From Citrobacter werkmanii NBRC 105721 (lineage in GTDB: Bacteria > Pseudomonadota > Gammaproteobacteria > Enterobacterales > Enterobacteriaceae), in contig BBMW01000022.1 of the NCBI GenBank assembly GCA_000759755.1, positions 24,441 through 88,440 on the forward strand: a stretch of 64,000 nucleotides of DNA, written 5' to 3'. A program made the translations under genes and the position numbers. How positions within the stretch are numbered: the first letter of the stretch is position 1; every line of letters starts with the position of its first letter. Of the stretch, positions 1 to 9,526 are shown piece after piece. The notes under the pieces are model-generated. The model was not told where the DNA came from. It saw only the letters and a program-made list of their open reading frames with translations, and made no database searches.

Positions 1-928
1 GCTCCAGGCGTTGCGGAATAGTGGTTCGCTGGCAGCCGCAGCGGCGACGTTGCATCAGACCCAATCCGCCCTTTCTCACCAGTTCAGCGATCTGGAGCAA
101 CGCCTCGGCTTTCGTCTTTTTATCCGTAAAAGTCAGCCTCTGCGCTTTACGCCGCAGGGCGAAATTTTGCTGCAGCTGGCAAACCAGGTGTTGCCGCAAA
201 TCGGTCGCGCGCTACAGGCCTGCAACGAACCGCAGCAAACCCGGCTACGCATCGCGATTGAATGCCACAGCTGTATCCAATGGCTGACGCCCGCGCTGGA
301 GAATTTTCGTGCCAACTGGCCGCAGGTGGAAATGGACTTTAAATCCGGCGTGACGTTCGATCCGCAACCTGCGCTACAGCAGGATGAATTGGATCTGGTG
401 CTGACCTCCGACATTCTGCCGCGCAGCGGATTGCACTACTCGCCGATGTTTGATTTTGAAGTACGCCTGGTCCTGGCGCCGGACCATCCGCTGGCCAGCA
501 AAACCCAAATCACCCCGGAGGATTTAGCCAGCGAGACGCTGCTTATTTATCCGGTACAACGGAGTCGGCTGGATGTCTGGCGGCATTTCCTGCAACCTGC
601 GGGCGTTAGCCCGTCGCTGAAGAGTGTGGATAACACCTTGCTGCTGATTCAGATGGTTGCAGCTAAAATGGGTATCGCGGCTTTACCACACTGGGTAGTG
701 GAGAGTTTTGAGCGCCAGGGCCTGGTGGTAACCAAAACCCTGGGTGATGGATTGTGGAGCCGACTGTACGCCGCCGTGCGCGATGGCGAGCAGCGACAAC
801 CGGTCACGGAAGCGTTTATTCGCTCAGCGCGGAATCACGCCTGCGATCACCTGCCGTTTGTACGGAGTGCGGAACGACCCACTTTCGATGTACCCACAGT
901 GAGGCCACTATCACAGCCGCACCAATGA
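1..928 (+). CDS. metR: MetR, LysR-type regulator of methionine genes (5' end cut by window)
   Basis: MetR activates metE, metH and related genes with homocysteine as co-inducer. The reading frame is open from the first bases and enters within the N-terminal winged helix-turn-helix; about nine residues of the known protein lie outside the window. The HTH part ([20 protein letters not shown]) and the substrate-binding domain with the stretch [15 protein letters not shown] are clear. In related genomes metE lies divergently just upstream, outside this window. The last 113 bases overlap the 3' end of the convergent yigM. Identification rests on recall of the E. coli protein, which it matches almost throughout. 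Confidence 0.97.
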   Translation, partial: LQALRNSGSLAAAAATLHQTQSALSHQFSDLEQRLGFRLFIRKSQPLRFTPQGEILLQLANQVLPQIGRALQACNEPQQTRLRIAIECHSCIQWLTPALENFRANWPQVEMDFKSGVTFDPQPALQQDELDLVLTSDILPRSGLHYSPMFDFEVRLVLAPDHPLASKTQITPEDLASETLLIYPVQRSRLDVWRHFLQPAGVSPSLKSVDNTLLLIQMVAAKMGIAALPHWVVESFERQGLVVTKTLGDGLWSRLYAAVRDGEQRQPVTEAFIRSARNHACDHLPFVRSAERPTFDVPTVRPLSQPHQ

Positions 929-1715
929 TGAAGCTCGGCCAGTGAGGCTGTTGATGCCAGATAGCCAGGTTAACCAACAGCCCGGCCGGCACATGCATAT
1001 TGTTCATGATGCCCAGCGTACCCGCATCCACCTGAGTCGCGCCGTAGTTCCACATAAAGTAACCAATGCCGGACGCCGCCACGCCAAGAAACACCAGGAT
1101 GCCCCACTGTAGCGTGGTTGCAGGTATTTTCTGCGCATTACCCAGCATGAACCAGGCCACTATCGCCACCATAAATGCCCCCATGTAAAACCAGGCAAAG
1201 GCGTTGTGCTGCGGCATTGGCCGTGTTTCCATTAGACGCTTGTAGCCCACCATACCAATGGCAAAGCTGATATTGGATAGCTGTACCAACAGCAGGCCGG
1301 TCCAGAAGTGGCTGGTCACCTGGTCGTAACGAATGATCCCCGCACCGATCACCGCCAGCAATGCACTGAAGGCGTAGCTCCAGCGCAGACGACGTCCGCT
1401 CATCAGGTCATAAATTAGCGTAATGTAGAGCGGCGTTAGTACGGTAAAGAGCAGCAGCTCTGAAACCGTCAGGTACAGATAGGCGTGAAAACTCAGCATA
1501 TACATAATGCCAAGCTGCATGGCCCCTACCAGCATATACAGCGCGATCGTTTTTACGCTGTGCCCACGGGTACGTAAAAATGGCAGGAACACCAGCGCCG
1601 CCAACCCAACGCGCACCAGCACCGCAAAATAGCTATCGACATGACCGGCAAGGTACTCGCCAAACAGGCTAAAGGAAAAGGCCCACAGAATTGTGGTAAT
1701 GATGAGTAACGCCAC
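816..1715 (-). CDS. yigM: YigM, EamA/DMT-family inner-membrane transporter (biotin importer)
   Basis: A 299-residue protein with about ten hydrophobic segments, typical of the drug/metabolite transporter superfamily with two EamA halves. The E. coli orthologue is the biotin uptake protein; length and sequence match end to end, including the polar tail rich in Arg and Asp. It starts at an ATG at 1715 ([15 protein letters not shown]). Its final 113 bases are antisense to the end of metR. The function is taken from the family and orthology; nothing else in the neighbourhood concerns biotin. Confidence 0.95.
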   Translation of the reverse strand: MALLIITTILWAFSFSLFGEYLAGHVDSYFAVLVRVGLAALVFLPFLRTRGHSVKTIALYMLVGAMQLGIMYMLSFHAYLYLTVSELLLFTVLTPLYITLIYDLMSGRRLRWSYAFSALLAVIGAGIIRYDQVTSHFWTGLLLVQLSNISFAIGMVGYKRLMETRPMPQHNAFAWFYMGAFMVAIVAWFMLGNAQKIPATTLQWGILVFLGVAASGIGYFMWNYGATQVDAGTLGIMNNMHVPAGLLVNLAIWHQQPHWPSFIIGAAVIVASLWVHRKWVVPHSVQTAGDRRRDSALSE

Positions 1716-1795
1716 AATGGATGTCTCTTAACAAAAGGTACACCCATTGTAGCGAAGTTTTTAGTTGACAACTGGTCAACTAACGAACGATGGCG

Positions 1796-2596
1796 TTACT
1801 GCAAAAAGAGCTTACGCAGATAGTGCGGCACGGCATCATCGGCGTTGAGTCCAATCACGTCCAGTTCCGGATGAAGATCTTTCAGGCGCTGGTGCGCGTT
1901 GCCCATGATGCAGCCTTTGCCAGCCATGGAGAGCATTTCCGCATCGTTCATGCCATCACCGAAAGCGATACAGTCCTTCAGGTTGTAGCCCATCGCTTTC
2001 GCCACCGCTTCCAGCGCATGACCTTTCGACACGCCGCCAGCCATCACTTCCAGACAGGTAAGCGTAGAGAAGCTGACGTTGACGCGATCGCCCCAGCGAG
2101 CGTTAATCGCCTGCTCCAGCGGCAGCAGCCTTTCATGAGAATCGGTGGTAAAAAACACTTTGCTGACGCCTTCAGGCTCCAGTAGCGCAGGTTCAAACAG
2201 AGAATAGTTAAATACCGCTTCTTTAAAGAAGCGCATTTCGTCCGGGCGATGGCGATTCATAAACCATTCATCATCACGATAAACGTTGGTCACGATGTCC
2301 GGGTTTGCATTCACCACGCCAAACAGGTCGCTGGCAATGTCGCGATCCAGGTTATGGGTAAACACCAGATTCCCGGCAGAATCGTGCACGCGCGCACCGT
2401 TGGATGTGATCATGTAGGTTTTAATGCCGAGGTTATCGCGAATTTGCCCCACATCAACATGATGACGGCCAGTCGCAAACACGAAGTTAACGCCACGTGC
2501 GGTCAATAATTTCAGTGTCTCTTTGGCATAAGGGGACAACGTATGGTCGGGGGAAAGCAGCGTACCGTCTAAATCAGACGCAACAACCTGATACAT
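1796..2596 (-). CDS. yigL: YigL, HAD-superfamily (Cof-type) phosphatase
   Basis: A 266-residue phosphatase of the haloacid dehalogenase class IIB. Motif I is DLDGTLL at residues 8-14 and the distal motif is GDGMNDAEML near residue 213. E. coli YigL hydrolyses sugar phosphates and pyridoxal phosphate. It lies 15 bases after pldB and is surely cotranscribed with it. In Salmonella the small RNA SgrS stabilises the yigL message by pairing inside the end of pldB during sugar-phosphate stress, and the pairing site is visible here (2674-2684). Confidence 0.96.
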   Translation of the reverse strand: MYQVVASDLDGTLLSPDHTLSPYAKETLKLLTARGVNFVFATGRHHVDVGQIRDNLGIKTYMITSNGARVHDSAGNLVFTHNLDRDIASDLFGVVNANPDIVTNVYRDDEWFMNRHRPDEMRFFKEAVFNYSLFEPALLEPEGVSKVFFTTDSHERLLPLEQAINARWGDRVNVSFSTLTCLEVMAGGVSKGHALEAVAKAMGYNLKDCIAFGDGMNDAEMLSMAGKGCIMGNAHQRLKDLHPELDVIGLNADDAVPHYLRKLFLQ

Positions 2597-2611
2597 AAGA
2601 AAATTAAACCT

Positions 2612-3628
2612 CTAGGCAAAGCGGGTTCCGCTGGATGAGTTATGCTTGTCGAAAAATTCGACAATAGCGTTAAGCGCGACTGAGCGCATTGCGTCCTTTT
2701 CAAAAAGGATCTCATGGTACGCGCCTTTAATGACAAGCGGCTGACCTCCCTCTACAGGATGGCCCGCTGCGGCGCGGAGTTCACAAAAGCGATCGTGCAT
2801 ACGGTTATCCACCAAACGCTCTTCTTCAGCCTGAATCAGTAATGTTGGCGTCGCGTCATCCCCCGCCCCGGCCAGGACCTGTTCACCCGCCAGAATCCCT
2901 TCACGTACCCAGTGGTAGGTGGGACCGCCCACGCGCAGCCGAGGTTCATCGGCATAGAAGCGTAGATTGCGCCGATAGCGCTGTCGACTGTGGGTTACCG
3001 CATTCATCCCGAATGGCAGCGCCCGCCAGCGCCCGGTCCCCATGGCATAGCCCTCGCGGATCCGTGGATGCCCTTCAGCCCAGTCCAGAATTTGACGCAC
3101 CATCCAGTCGGGAAAGCGCATCACAATACCAAACATCGGCGCGCAAAGCGCAATGGCATCACACTGATTCGGATGACGCTGCAGGAACAACGTGGCAATC
3201 GCCCCGCCCATAGAATGCGCCAGTATATAGCGTTTTATCCACGGACCGGGTAACACTTCCTGCTGCCAGAAAGCGGTTAAATCGTCGACATAGTCATTAA
3301 AGTTATCCACATGACCGCGATGCGGGTCCGAAAGCATACGCCCGGAACGCCCTTGGCCACGGTGATCGATAATGAGAACGTCAAAACCAGAATGAAACAG
3401 GTCATACGCCAGTTCAGCGTATTTCACATAGCTTTCAATGCGTCCAGGACAGACGACGATGACACGATCGTTTTTCTCTGCGTGAAAACGCACAAAGCGT
3501 ACGGGAACATTATCTACGCCCGTAAATTCCGCCTCTTCCCGCTGACGCCAGAAATCTGTCAGTGGTCCCATGGAAAAAGCAGCAAACGCGTTTTCTCTTG
3601 TTTCCCAGTCTTTTTGCTGCTGAAACAT
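2612..3628 (-). CDS. pldB: PldB, lysophospholipase L2
   Basis: An alpha/beta hydrolase that removes the acyl chain from lysophospholipids at the inner membrane. The nucleophile elbow is AHSMGG, about residue 140, preceded by DHRGQGRSGR of the oxyanion region; the C-terminal His lies in the GAYHEILF segment. The ATG at 3628 (MFQQQKDWE) gives 338 residues, close to the 340 of E. coli. The frame stays open to 3724, but the added N-terminal part matches nothing I know and runs into the divergent rhtB promoter space. First gene of pldB-yigL. Confidence 0.94.
   Translation of the reverse strand: MFQQQKDWETRENAFAAFSMGPLTDFWRQREEAEFTGVDNVPVRFVRFHAEKNDRVIVVCPGRIESYVKYAELAYDLFHSGFDVLIIDHRGQGRSGRMLSDPHRGHVDNFNDYVDDLTAFWQQEVLPGPWIKRYILAHSMGGAIATLFLQRHPNQCDAIALCAPMFGIVMRFPDWMVRQILDWAEGHPRIREGYAMGTGRWRALPFGMNAVTHSRQRYRRNLRFYADEPRLRVGGPTYHWVREGILAGEQVLAGAGDDATPTLLIQAEEERLVDNRMHDRFCELRAAAGHPVEGGQPLVIKGAYHEILFEKDAMRSVALNAIVEFFDKHNSSSGTRFA
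2674..2684 (-). promoter_or_regulatory. Predicted SgrS pairing site in pldB coding sequence
   Basis: On the transcript the sequence CTCAGTCGCGC near the end of pldB can pair without a gap with the conserved SgrS segment GTGTGACTGAG, using two G-U pairs. Pairing of SgrS inside pldB, which protects the processed yigL message, is established in Salmonella. The match here was found by eye against the SgrS sequence from memory. Confidence 0.6.
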
Positions 3629-3738
3629 CGGGTATCCAGCCTCGTTGACCAAGTAAAATCGTTTTTTTTGCCATGTCTGATACAACGTACCGACAGTAGC
3701 GTATTGTGGCATAAAAATAGACAATCCGGGAGTTTCTC

Positions 3739-4359
3739 ATGACCTTTGAATGGTGGTTCGCCTACCTGCTGACCTCTATTATTTTGAGCTTGTCTCCAGG
3801 CTCTGGCGCAATCAACACCATGACCACCGCCATCAGCCACGGTTATCGTGGTGCCAGCGCGTCGATTGCAGGTCTACAGACCGGGCTGGGCATTCATATC
3901 GTTTTGGTTGGCGTAGGGCTGGGAACGCTATTTTCACGTTCAGCGATCGCGTTTGAAGTGCTGAAGTGGGCGGGTGCGGCGTACCTGATTTGGCTGGGGA
4001 TCCAACAATGGCGCGCGGCGGGCGCTATCGATCTGAACACCATGGCGAATACGCAATCGCGCAGCCGACTGTTCAAACGCGCGGTCTTTGTAAATCTGAC
4101 CAACCCCAAGAGCATTGTTTTTCTTGCCGCCCTGTTCCCGCAGTTTATCCTGCCACAGGAACCGCAGGTAATGCAGTATGTGGTGCTTGGCGTCACGACC
4201 ATCGTGGTCGATATTATTGTGATGATCGGTTACGCGACGCTGGCTACGCGCATTGCTGGCTGGATTAAGGGGCCAAAGCAAATGAAAGCGCTGAACAAAG
4301 TGTTTGGTTCACTGTTTATGCTGATAGGCGCCCTGCTGGCGTCGGCAAGGCATGCCTGA
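3739..4359 (+). CDS. rhtB: RhtB, homoserine/homoserine lactone exporter
   Basis: A 206-residue inner-membrane exporter of the LysE/RhtB family, with about six transmembrane segments. The family signature is near the N terminus ([19 protein letters not shown]) and a second conserved block is [19 protein letters not shown]. coli RhtB exports homoserine and its lactone. It is divergent from pldB and convergent with its paralogue rhtC, with a REP element between them. Confidence 0.95.
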   Translation: MTFEWWFAYLLTSIILSLSPGSGAINTMTTAISHGYRGASASIAGLQTGLGIHIVLVGVGLGTLFSRSAIAFEVLKWAGAAYLIWLGIQQWRAAGAIDLNTMANTQSRSRLFKRAVFVNLTNPKSIVFLAALFPQFILPQEPQVMQYVVLGVTTIVVDIIVMIGYATLATRIAGWIKGPKQMKALNKVFGSLFMLIGALLASARHA

Positions 4360-4366
4360 TAACGGT

Positions 4367-4395
4367 GCCGGATGGCGTTAGCGCTTATCCGGCAT
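4367..4395. repeat. REP element between rhtB and rhtC
   Basis: A typical REP palindrome: GCCGGATGGCG, a short loop, then CGCTTATCCGGC. It sits between two convergent genes, the usual place for REP in enterobacteria. Confidence 0.85.
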
Positions 4396-4404
4396 GAAGG
4401 GAGC

Positions 4405-5025
4405 TTAGCGCGAAATAATCAGGTGGATACCGAAGCCCGCGAACAGCGCGCCGGCAAAGCCATCAATCCACTTCGCCAGACGCTGATAGCCGCGACGCAT
4501 CTTCGGAAGTGCAAACAGGCTGGCGACCACGGTGAACCACGCCAGCGTTTCCACGATGATCAGCGCGAAAATGCCCCATCGAGCGCCTGTTCCTACGCTA
4601 TCGCCAACAAACAATGAAAACACGGAGCCAAAATAGATAATGGCTTTCGGGTTGGCGAGGTTGGTCAACAGACCTTTTAAAAAGCTGCGTCCGCTCTGTG
4701 CCAGCTCAACCTGTGGGGCAGGGGCCGCTACGTCCTGTTTTTTAAACGCGCCGCGCAGCATCTGGTAACCCATCCAGCACAGATACAGGCCGCCGCCCAC
4801 CATGATAATGGTGTGCAGCCAGGCCATTTTTTCGATAATCAGATGCAGGCCAAGCAGCGCCACGCCAGCCCAGACCATGACGCCACAGGTAATACCCAGC
4901 ACGCCCATCATGGCTTCTTTGCGCGAACGGCTAACGGCCGTTTGAGAAACAAAGAAAAAATCGGGACCGGGACTCATCAGCGCAACGATATGCACCAACG
5001 CAACGGTGAAAAATAGCGTTAACAT
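4405..5025 (-). CDS. rhtC: RhtC, threonine exporter
   Basis: A LysE/RhtB-family exporter of 206 residues, the same length as RhtB. The N-terminal signature is SPGPDFFFVSQTAVSRSRKE and the second block is NLANPKAIIYFGSVFSLF. E. coli RhtC exports L-threonine. It starts at 5025 (MLTLFFTVALVH). It runs in the same direction as recQ just upstream but with its own spacer of 63 bases, so it may have its own promoter. Confidence 0.95.
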   Translation of the reverse strand: MLTLFFTVALVHIVALMSPGPDFFFVSQTAVSRSRKEAMMGVLGITCGVMVWAGVALLGLHLIIEKMAWLHTIIMVGGGLYLCWMGYQMLRGAFKKQDVAAPAPQVELAQSGRSFLKGLLTNLANPKAIIYFGSVFSLFVGDSVGTGARWGIFALIIVETLAWFTVVASLFALPKMRRGYQRLAKWIDGFAGALFAGFGIHLIISR

Positions 5026-5088
5026 AAAAATGACTCGCGGGGGAATAGTTCAGTGAGTCACCATCCTGGCACTTTTTTGCCTCGCTGA

Positions 5089-6918
5089 CTACTCTTCGTC
5101 GTCACCATCAACGTGCGCGCGAATAAGTGCCATAAACTCTTTGCCAAAACGCTCAAGTTTACGCATTCCCACGCCGTTGACGCTCAGCATTTCGCTCGGC
5201 GAAACCGGCATCTGCTCGGCCATTTCAATCAACGTGGCATCGTTAAAGACGACATACGGCGGGATATTCTCTTCATCGGCAATCGCTTTACGCAGCTTAC
5301 GCAATTTGGCAAACAGTTTGCGATCGTAATTGCCGCCGAAGGATTTCTGCATAGCGCGCGGTTTCAGCGCCACGATTCGCGGTACCGCAAGCTGCAACGG
5401 GACTTCGCCGCGCAGCACCGGACGCGCAGCTTCAGTGAGCTGTAACGCGGAGTGTTGGGCAATATTCTGTGTTACCAGGCCCAAATGAATCAGTTGACGA
5501 ATCACACTCACCCAATGCTCGTGGCTTTGCTCACGGCCAATACCATAGACCGGCAGTTTGTCATGGGCCAGCTCACGAATGCGCTGGTTATTCGCCCCGC
5601 GTAGAACTTCCACGACGTAACCCATACCAAAGCGTTGGTTAACGCGGTAGATCGTCGACAGCGCTTTGCGCGCATCCATTAACCCGTCGTACTGTTTTGG
5701 CGGGTCGAGACAGATATCGCAGTTACCACACGGCTCCTGACGCCCTTCGCCAAAATAATTCAGCAGAACCAGACGACGACAGGTTTGCGCCTCGGCAAAC
5801 GCCCCCATCGCATTGAGCTTATGACGTTCGATATCCAGCAGCTGTCCGGCAGGTTTCTCTTCGAGGCAACGGCGGAGCCACGCCATATCAGCCGGATCGT
5901 AAAACAGCATCGCTTCCGCCGGCAGGCCGTCACGTCCGGCACGGCCGGTTTCCTGATAGTAGGACTCAATGTTACGCGGGATATCAAAATGCACCACGAA
6001 GCGCACGTTGGGTTTGTTGATCCCCATGCCGAACGCCACGGTCGCCACCACAATTTGCAGGTCATCGCGCTGGAATTTTTCCTGCACTTCAGCGCGCACG
6101 CTGTTTTCCAGCCCGGCATGATAAGCCCCGGCGCTGATGCCACGACTTTGCAGACGCGCGGCGGTGTCTTCGACTTTGGCGCGGCTGTTACAGTAAATAA
6201 TGCCGGACTTACCACGCTGTTCCTGCACATAGCGCATCAGCTGATCGAGCGGCTTAAATTTCTCCATCAGCATGTAGCGAATATTCGGGCGGTCAAAGCT
6301 GCTGATCTGAATTAACGGATCGTTGAGGCCCAGCAGACGCACAATGTCCAGCCGGGTGGTTTCATCCGCGGTCGCGGTCAGTGCCACAAACGGCAGGGTT
6401 GGGAAACGCTGACGCAACTGGCCCAGCGCAGCGTATTCCGGGCGGAAGTCATGTCCCCACTGCGAAATACAGTGCGCTTCATCAACTGCCAGCAGCACCG
6501 GATTCCAGTGTCCAAGATGCTCAAGGAAGTTATCCAGCATCAGGCGCTCAGGGGCAATATAAAGCAAGCGAACCTGCCCGCTGCGACAGCCGGCCATCAC
6601 CTCAAGCTGCTGTTCACGACTTTGGGTGGAGTTCAGGCACGCCGCCGCCACGCCGTTGGCCAGCAGTTGATCGACCTGGTCTTTCATCAGGGAAATCAGC
6701 GGCGAAACAACAACGGTGAGTCCGTTGAGTAATAATGCGGGAATTTGATAGCACAGGGATTTGCCGCCACCGGTGGGCATAACGACCAGACAGTCGCGAC
6801 CAGAGAGCACGGTGTCGATGATTTCTTCCTGGCCTGGGCGAAACTGTTGGTAGCCAAAGGTTTCCTGTAAAACCTGTTTAGCGCCCATTTCCAGATTCAA
6901 CACTTCCGCCTGCGCCAC
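5089..6918 (-). CDS. recQ: RecQ, ATP-dependent 3'-5' DNA helicase
   Basis: A superfamily 2 helicase of the RecF recombination pathway, 609 residues as in E. coli. Walker A is MPTGGGKSLCY near residues 49-59 and the DEAH box lies in LLAVDEAHCISQWGHDFRPE. The RQC zinc-binding cysteines (CRR, CGNCDIC) are near residues 380-403, and the C-terminal HRDC domain ends in VDGDDEE. It starts at 6918. The pldA terminator lies immediately upstream, so recQ needs its own promoter or readthrough. Confidence 0.98.
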   Translation of the reverse strand: MAQAEVLNLEMGAKQVLQETFGYQQFRPGQEEIIDTVLSGRDCLVVMPTGGGKSLCYQIPALLLNGLTVVVSPLISLMKDQVDQLLANGVAAACLNSTQSREQQLEVMAGCRSGQVRLLYIAPERLMLDNFLEHLGHWNPVLLAVDEAHCISQWGHDFRPEYAALGQLRQRFPTLPFVALTATADETTRLDIVRLLGLNDPLIQISSFDRPNIRYMLMEKFKPLDQLMRYVQEQRGKSGIIYCNSRAKVEDTAARLQSRGISAGAYHAGLENSVRAEVQEKFQRDDLQIVVATVAFGMGINKPNVRFVVHFDIPRNIESYYQETGRAGRDGLPAEAMLFYDPADMAWLRRCLEEKPAGQLLDIERHKLNAMGAFAEAQTCRRLVLLNYFGEGRQEPCGNCDICLDPPKQYDGLMDARKALSTIYRVNQRFGMGYVVEVLRGANNQRIRELAHDKLPVYGIGREQSHEHWVSVIRQLIHLGLVTQNIAQHSALQLTEAARPVLRGEVPLQLAVPRIVALKPRAMQKSFGGNYDRKLFAKLRKLRKAIADEENIPPYVVFNDATLIEMAEQMPVSPSEMLSVNGVGMRKLERFGKEFMALIRAHVDGDDEE

Positions 6919-6938
6919 ATTAACCCCATTAACCTGAA

Positions 6939-6967
6939 ATAAAAACAGGCGCTATTTTCAGCGCCTG
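6939..6967 (-). terminator. Rho-independent terminator after pldA
   Basis: On the minus strand, stem CAGGCGCT / AGCGCCTG with a 6-base loop followed by five T. It lies between the pldA stop and the recQ start. Confidence 0.85.
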
Positions 6968-7006
6968 AGAGAGAAACTGCAATGATTAAAATACTCTCAA
7001 TATCTG

Positions 7007-7876
7007 TCAGAAGATATCGTTAAGCATTACGCCGACGCCAACACGGGTTTGATTGAAGTTGTAGTCAATCAGCGATTCGCCGTAACCACTGTAGACCTGG
7101 GTGTAGAGACGAACATGCTTCGTAATAGGATAGCTTGCCCCTAACTCTGCGCCGCCGTAGCCGGTGTTCCAGTTGTACTGCCCTTTCACGCTGATAACGG
7201 CGTCGCCCAGGTGATACCCCATTTTCAGCTGATAATAGCCCATGTATTTGGTGATGTCGGGGTTATCATCGGTACTGCCAATGACGTACCACGGCTTTAC
7301 TTCCACCAGCCAGTTGCCGTTTTCTGCCATCAGGCGGGTATACAGGCGGTTCCAGCTACGTGAAGTGGGGTCGGAGCGCCCGTTGGAATCATGGTTGTAA
7401 CCCATTTCGACATCACGTAGCGTCCACCCGGCAAAGCGATAGTCGGTGGCGAAACCAAGGAACAACTGCGGCTCGTAGTTGGTTTCGCGAAACGGTGAAG
7501 ATTCTTCACTGTTAGAAAGCTGCCACCAGGATTTCTGCGTATAGGAGCCGCCGAGCACCGAGTTCGGACCAAATATTCCGCGCCAAAGTGGAAATGCCAG
7601 GCTTAGCTGAAACTTCACCTCATCTTTGCGCGCATTGTCCGACCAGCTATAGCTGCTGATCGCCTCTTTGTTCATGTCGCTGGTATTAGTGTAGATAAGG
7701 TAGTTGGTGTCATAAGGGTAAAGCGTGAAAGGGTTGTCATGCTCTTGCAGCATATTAGCGATAATACTGCCCCGAACTGCTGGTGCGTCATGAATCTCTT
7801 TTACTGTCGCTTCCTGCGCATACGCGGTCAACGGCAGCATGACTGCTGGTAGTAACCATCCCAGAATCGCCCGCAT
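7007..7876 (-). CDS. pldA: PldA, outer-membrane phospholipase A
   Basis: A beta-barrel phospholipase A1/A2 of the outer membrane that clears misplaced phospholipids. The start at 7876 gives 289 residues with a 20-residue signal peptide (MRAILGWLLPAVMLPLTAYA); the open frame upstream to 7933 is not needed. The catalytic His-Ser pair is in NHDSNGRSD (His142 and Ser144 of the mature numbering in E. coli), followed by the Asn-containing SRSWNR. The last residue is Phe, as usual for proteins assembled by the Bam machine. A terminator follows. Confidence 0.97.
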   Translation of the reverse strand: MRAILGWLLPAVMLPLTAYAQEATVKEIHDAPAVRGSIIANMLQEHDNPFTLYPYDTNYLIYTNTSDMNKEAISSYSWSDNARKDEVKFQLSLAFPLWRGIFGPNSVLGGSYTQKSWWQLSNSEESSPFRETNYEPQLFLGFATDYRFAGWTLRDVEMGYNHDSNGRSDPTSRSWNRLYTRLMAENGNWLVEVKPWYVIGSTDDNPDITKYMGYYQLKMGYHLGDAVISVKGQYNWNTGYGGAELGASYPITKHVRLYTQVYSGYGESLIDYNFNQTRVGVGVMLNDIF

Positions 7877-8041
7877 CGGTAATGTTCTCCTGAACCAAAA
7901 TATTGATGAATTGTATAATTTTCTGACAAGCATTCTACATACTTAGCTCGTTCCTCGTTAGTTATCCCGTCCTAAAGTAGAAAACAACAAATAATAAGCA
8001 TAATATCAACATTTCATTAACCAATAAGGTATTAAGATCGT

Positions 8042-8509
8042 ATGTCTGCTGTACTGACCGCTGAAGAAGCCCTGAAGTTAGTGGGTGAAATGTTTGTTTA
8101 TCATATGCCGTTTAACCGTGCGCTGGGGCTGGAACTGGAACGCTATGAAAAAGAATTTGCGCAATTAGCGTTTAATAATCAACCGATGATGGTCGGGAAC
8201 TGGGCGCAAAGCATTCTGCATGGCGGGGTGATCGCCTCAGCACTCGACGTCGCCGCCGGACTGGTGTGTGTAGGCAGCACGTTGACCCGTCACGAAACGA
8301 TCAGTGAGGACGAACTGCGTCAGCGCATGTCACGTATGGGCACCATCGATTTACGCGTTGATTATCTGCGCCCGGGGAGAGGAAATCGCTTTACCGCTAC
8401 CAGCAGCCTGCTGCGGGCGGGTAATAAAGTAGCCGTTGCGCGCGTGGAACTGCATAACGAAGAACAGCGCTATATCGCCAGCGCAACCGCCACTTATATG
8501 GTGGGGTAA
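8042..8509 (+). CDS. yigI: YigI, hotdog-fold acyl-CoA thioesterase
   Basis: A 155-residue protein of the PaaI/YigI hotdog thioesterase group. The [14 protein letters not shown] segment, about residues 60-73, carries the conserved His-Gly-Gly of the family. It is divergent from pldA, and rarD follows 51 bases later on the same strand. The assignment is by orthology; reports for E. coli point to medium- and long-chain acyl-CoA substrates. Confidence 0.92.
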   Translation: MSAVLTAEEALKLVGEMFVYHMPFNRALGLELERYEKEFAQLAFNNQPMMVGNWAQSILHGGVIASALDVAAGLVCVGSTLTRHETISEDELRQRMSRMGTIDLRVDYLRPGRGNRFTATSSLLRAGNKVAVARVELHNEEQRYIASATATYMVG

Positions 8510-8560
8510 GCGCTTAAAAAAAGGTAAACTGCTGTTACATTTCTGCAATGAGTTTTCCCG

Positions 8561-9457
8561 ATGGATGCTAAACAAACGCGGCAGGGCGTGTTACTCGCTC
8601 TGGCTGCCTATTTTATTTGGGGTATCGCTCCCGCCTACTTCAAGCTGATTTACTATGTCCCGGCAGATGAGATCCTGACGCACCGCGTCATCTGGTCATT
8701 TTTCTTTATGGTGGTGCTGATGAGCATCAGCCGCCAGTGGTCGGGTGTTAAAACGCTGCTACAAACGCCAAAGAAGATCTTCCTGCTGGCGCTCTCTGCG
8801 GTGCTCATTGGCGGAAACTGGCTGCTGTTCATTTGGGCGGTCAATAATCACCATATGCTGGAAGCCAGTCTCGGCTATTTTATTAACCCGCTGGTGAATA
8901 TCGTGCTGGGGATGCTTTTCCTCGGCGAGCGCTTTCGTCGCATGCAGTGGCTGGCGGTACTGTTAGCCGCCTGCGGCGTACTGGTACAGCTGTGGACCTT
9001 CGGCTCGTTGCCGATAATCGCGCTGGGACTGGCGTTCAGCTTTGCTTTTTATGGTCTGGTGCGTAAGAAGATTGCCGTTGAAGCACAAACAGGTATGTTG
9101 ATTGAAACCCTGTGGCTCTTACCCGTGGCTGCAATCTATCTGTTTGGCATTGCGGATAGCCCAACCAGCCATATCGGGCAAAACCCGATGTCGCTCAATC
9201 TGCTGCTGATTGCCGCGGGTGTCGTGACCACTATTCCGCTGCTGTGCTTTACCGGCGCAGCGACCCGCCTGCGTCTTTCCACGCTGGGCTTCTTCCAGTA
9301 TATCGGACCCACGTTGATGTTCCTGCTGGCGATCACCTTTTACGGTGAAGTGCCGGGAGCGGATAAAATGATCACGTTTGCGTTTATCTGGGTGGCGCTG
9401 GCGATTTTCGTGATGGATGCGATTTATACCCAACGCAGAACGCGTATGGGGATGTGA
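8561..9457 (+). CDS. rarD: RarD, EamA-family permease
   Basis: A 298-residue inner-membrane protein of the RarD subfamily of drug/metabolite transporters, with about ten predicted membrane segments. It was named as a chloramphenicol-sensitive protein homologue, and its physiological substrate is not known. It starts at 8561 (MDAKQTRQGVLLA). In E. coli, yigG and yigF separate rarD from corA; here only a BIME of about 50 bases does. Confidence 0.94.
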   Translation: MDAKQTRQGVLLALAAYFIWGIAPAYFKLIYYVPADEILTHRVIWSFFFMVVLMSISRQWSGVKTLLQTPKKIFLLALSAVLIGGNWLLFIWAVNNHHMLEASLGYFINPLVNIVLGMLFLGERFRRMQWLAVLLAACGVLVQLWTFGSLPIIALGLAFSFAFYGLVRKKIAVEAQTGMLIETLWLLPVAAIYLFGIADSPTSHIGQNPMSLNLLLIAAGVVTTIPLLCFTGAATRLRLSTLGFFQYIGPTLMFLLAITFYGEVPGADKMITFAFIWVALAIFVMDAIYTQRRTRMGM

Positions 9458-9466
9458 ATGCTTTTT

Positions 9467-9516
9467 GCCTGATGGCGCTACGCTTATCAGGCCTACGGGT
9501 TCTGTAGGCCTGGTAA
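9467..9516. repeat. BIME (two REP units) between rarD and corA
   Basis: One REP unit reads GCCTGATGGCG and CGCTTATCAGGC. A partial inverted unit with TGTAGGCCTGGTAAG follows. It occupies the whole gap between two convergent genes. Confidence 0.8.
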
Positions 9517-9526
9517 GACACCGCCA

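Noticed and set aside
3629-3724. N-terminal extension of PldB
   Set aside because: Not present in known PldB, and it would occupy the divergent promoter space of rhtB.
5785-6315. A 176-codon frame opposite recQ
   Set aside because: Antisense shadow of recQ, no domain recognised.
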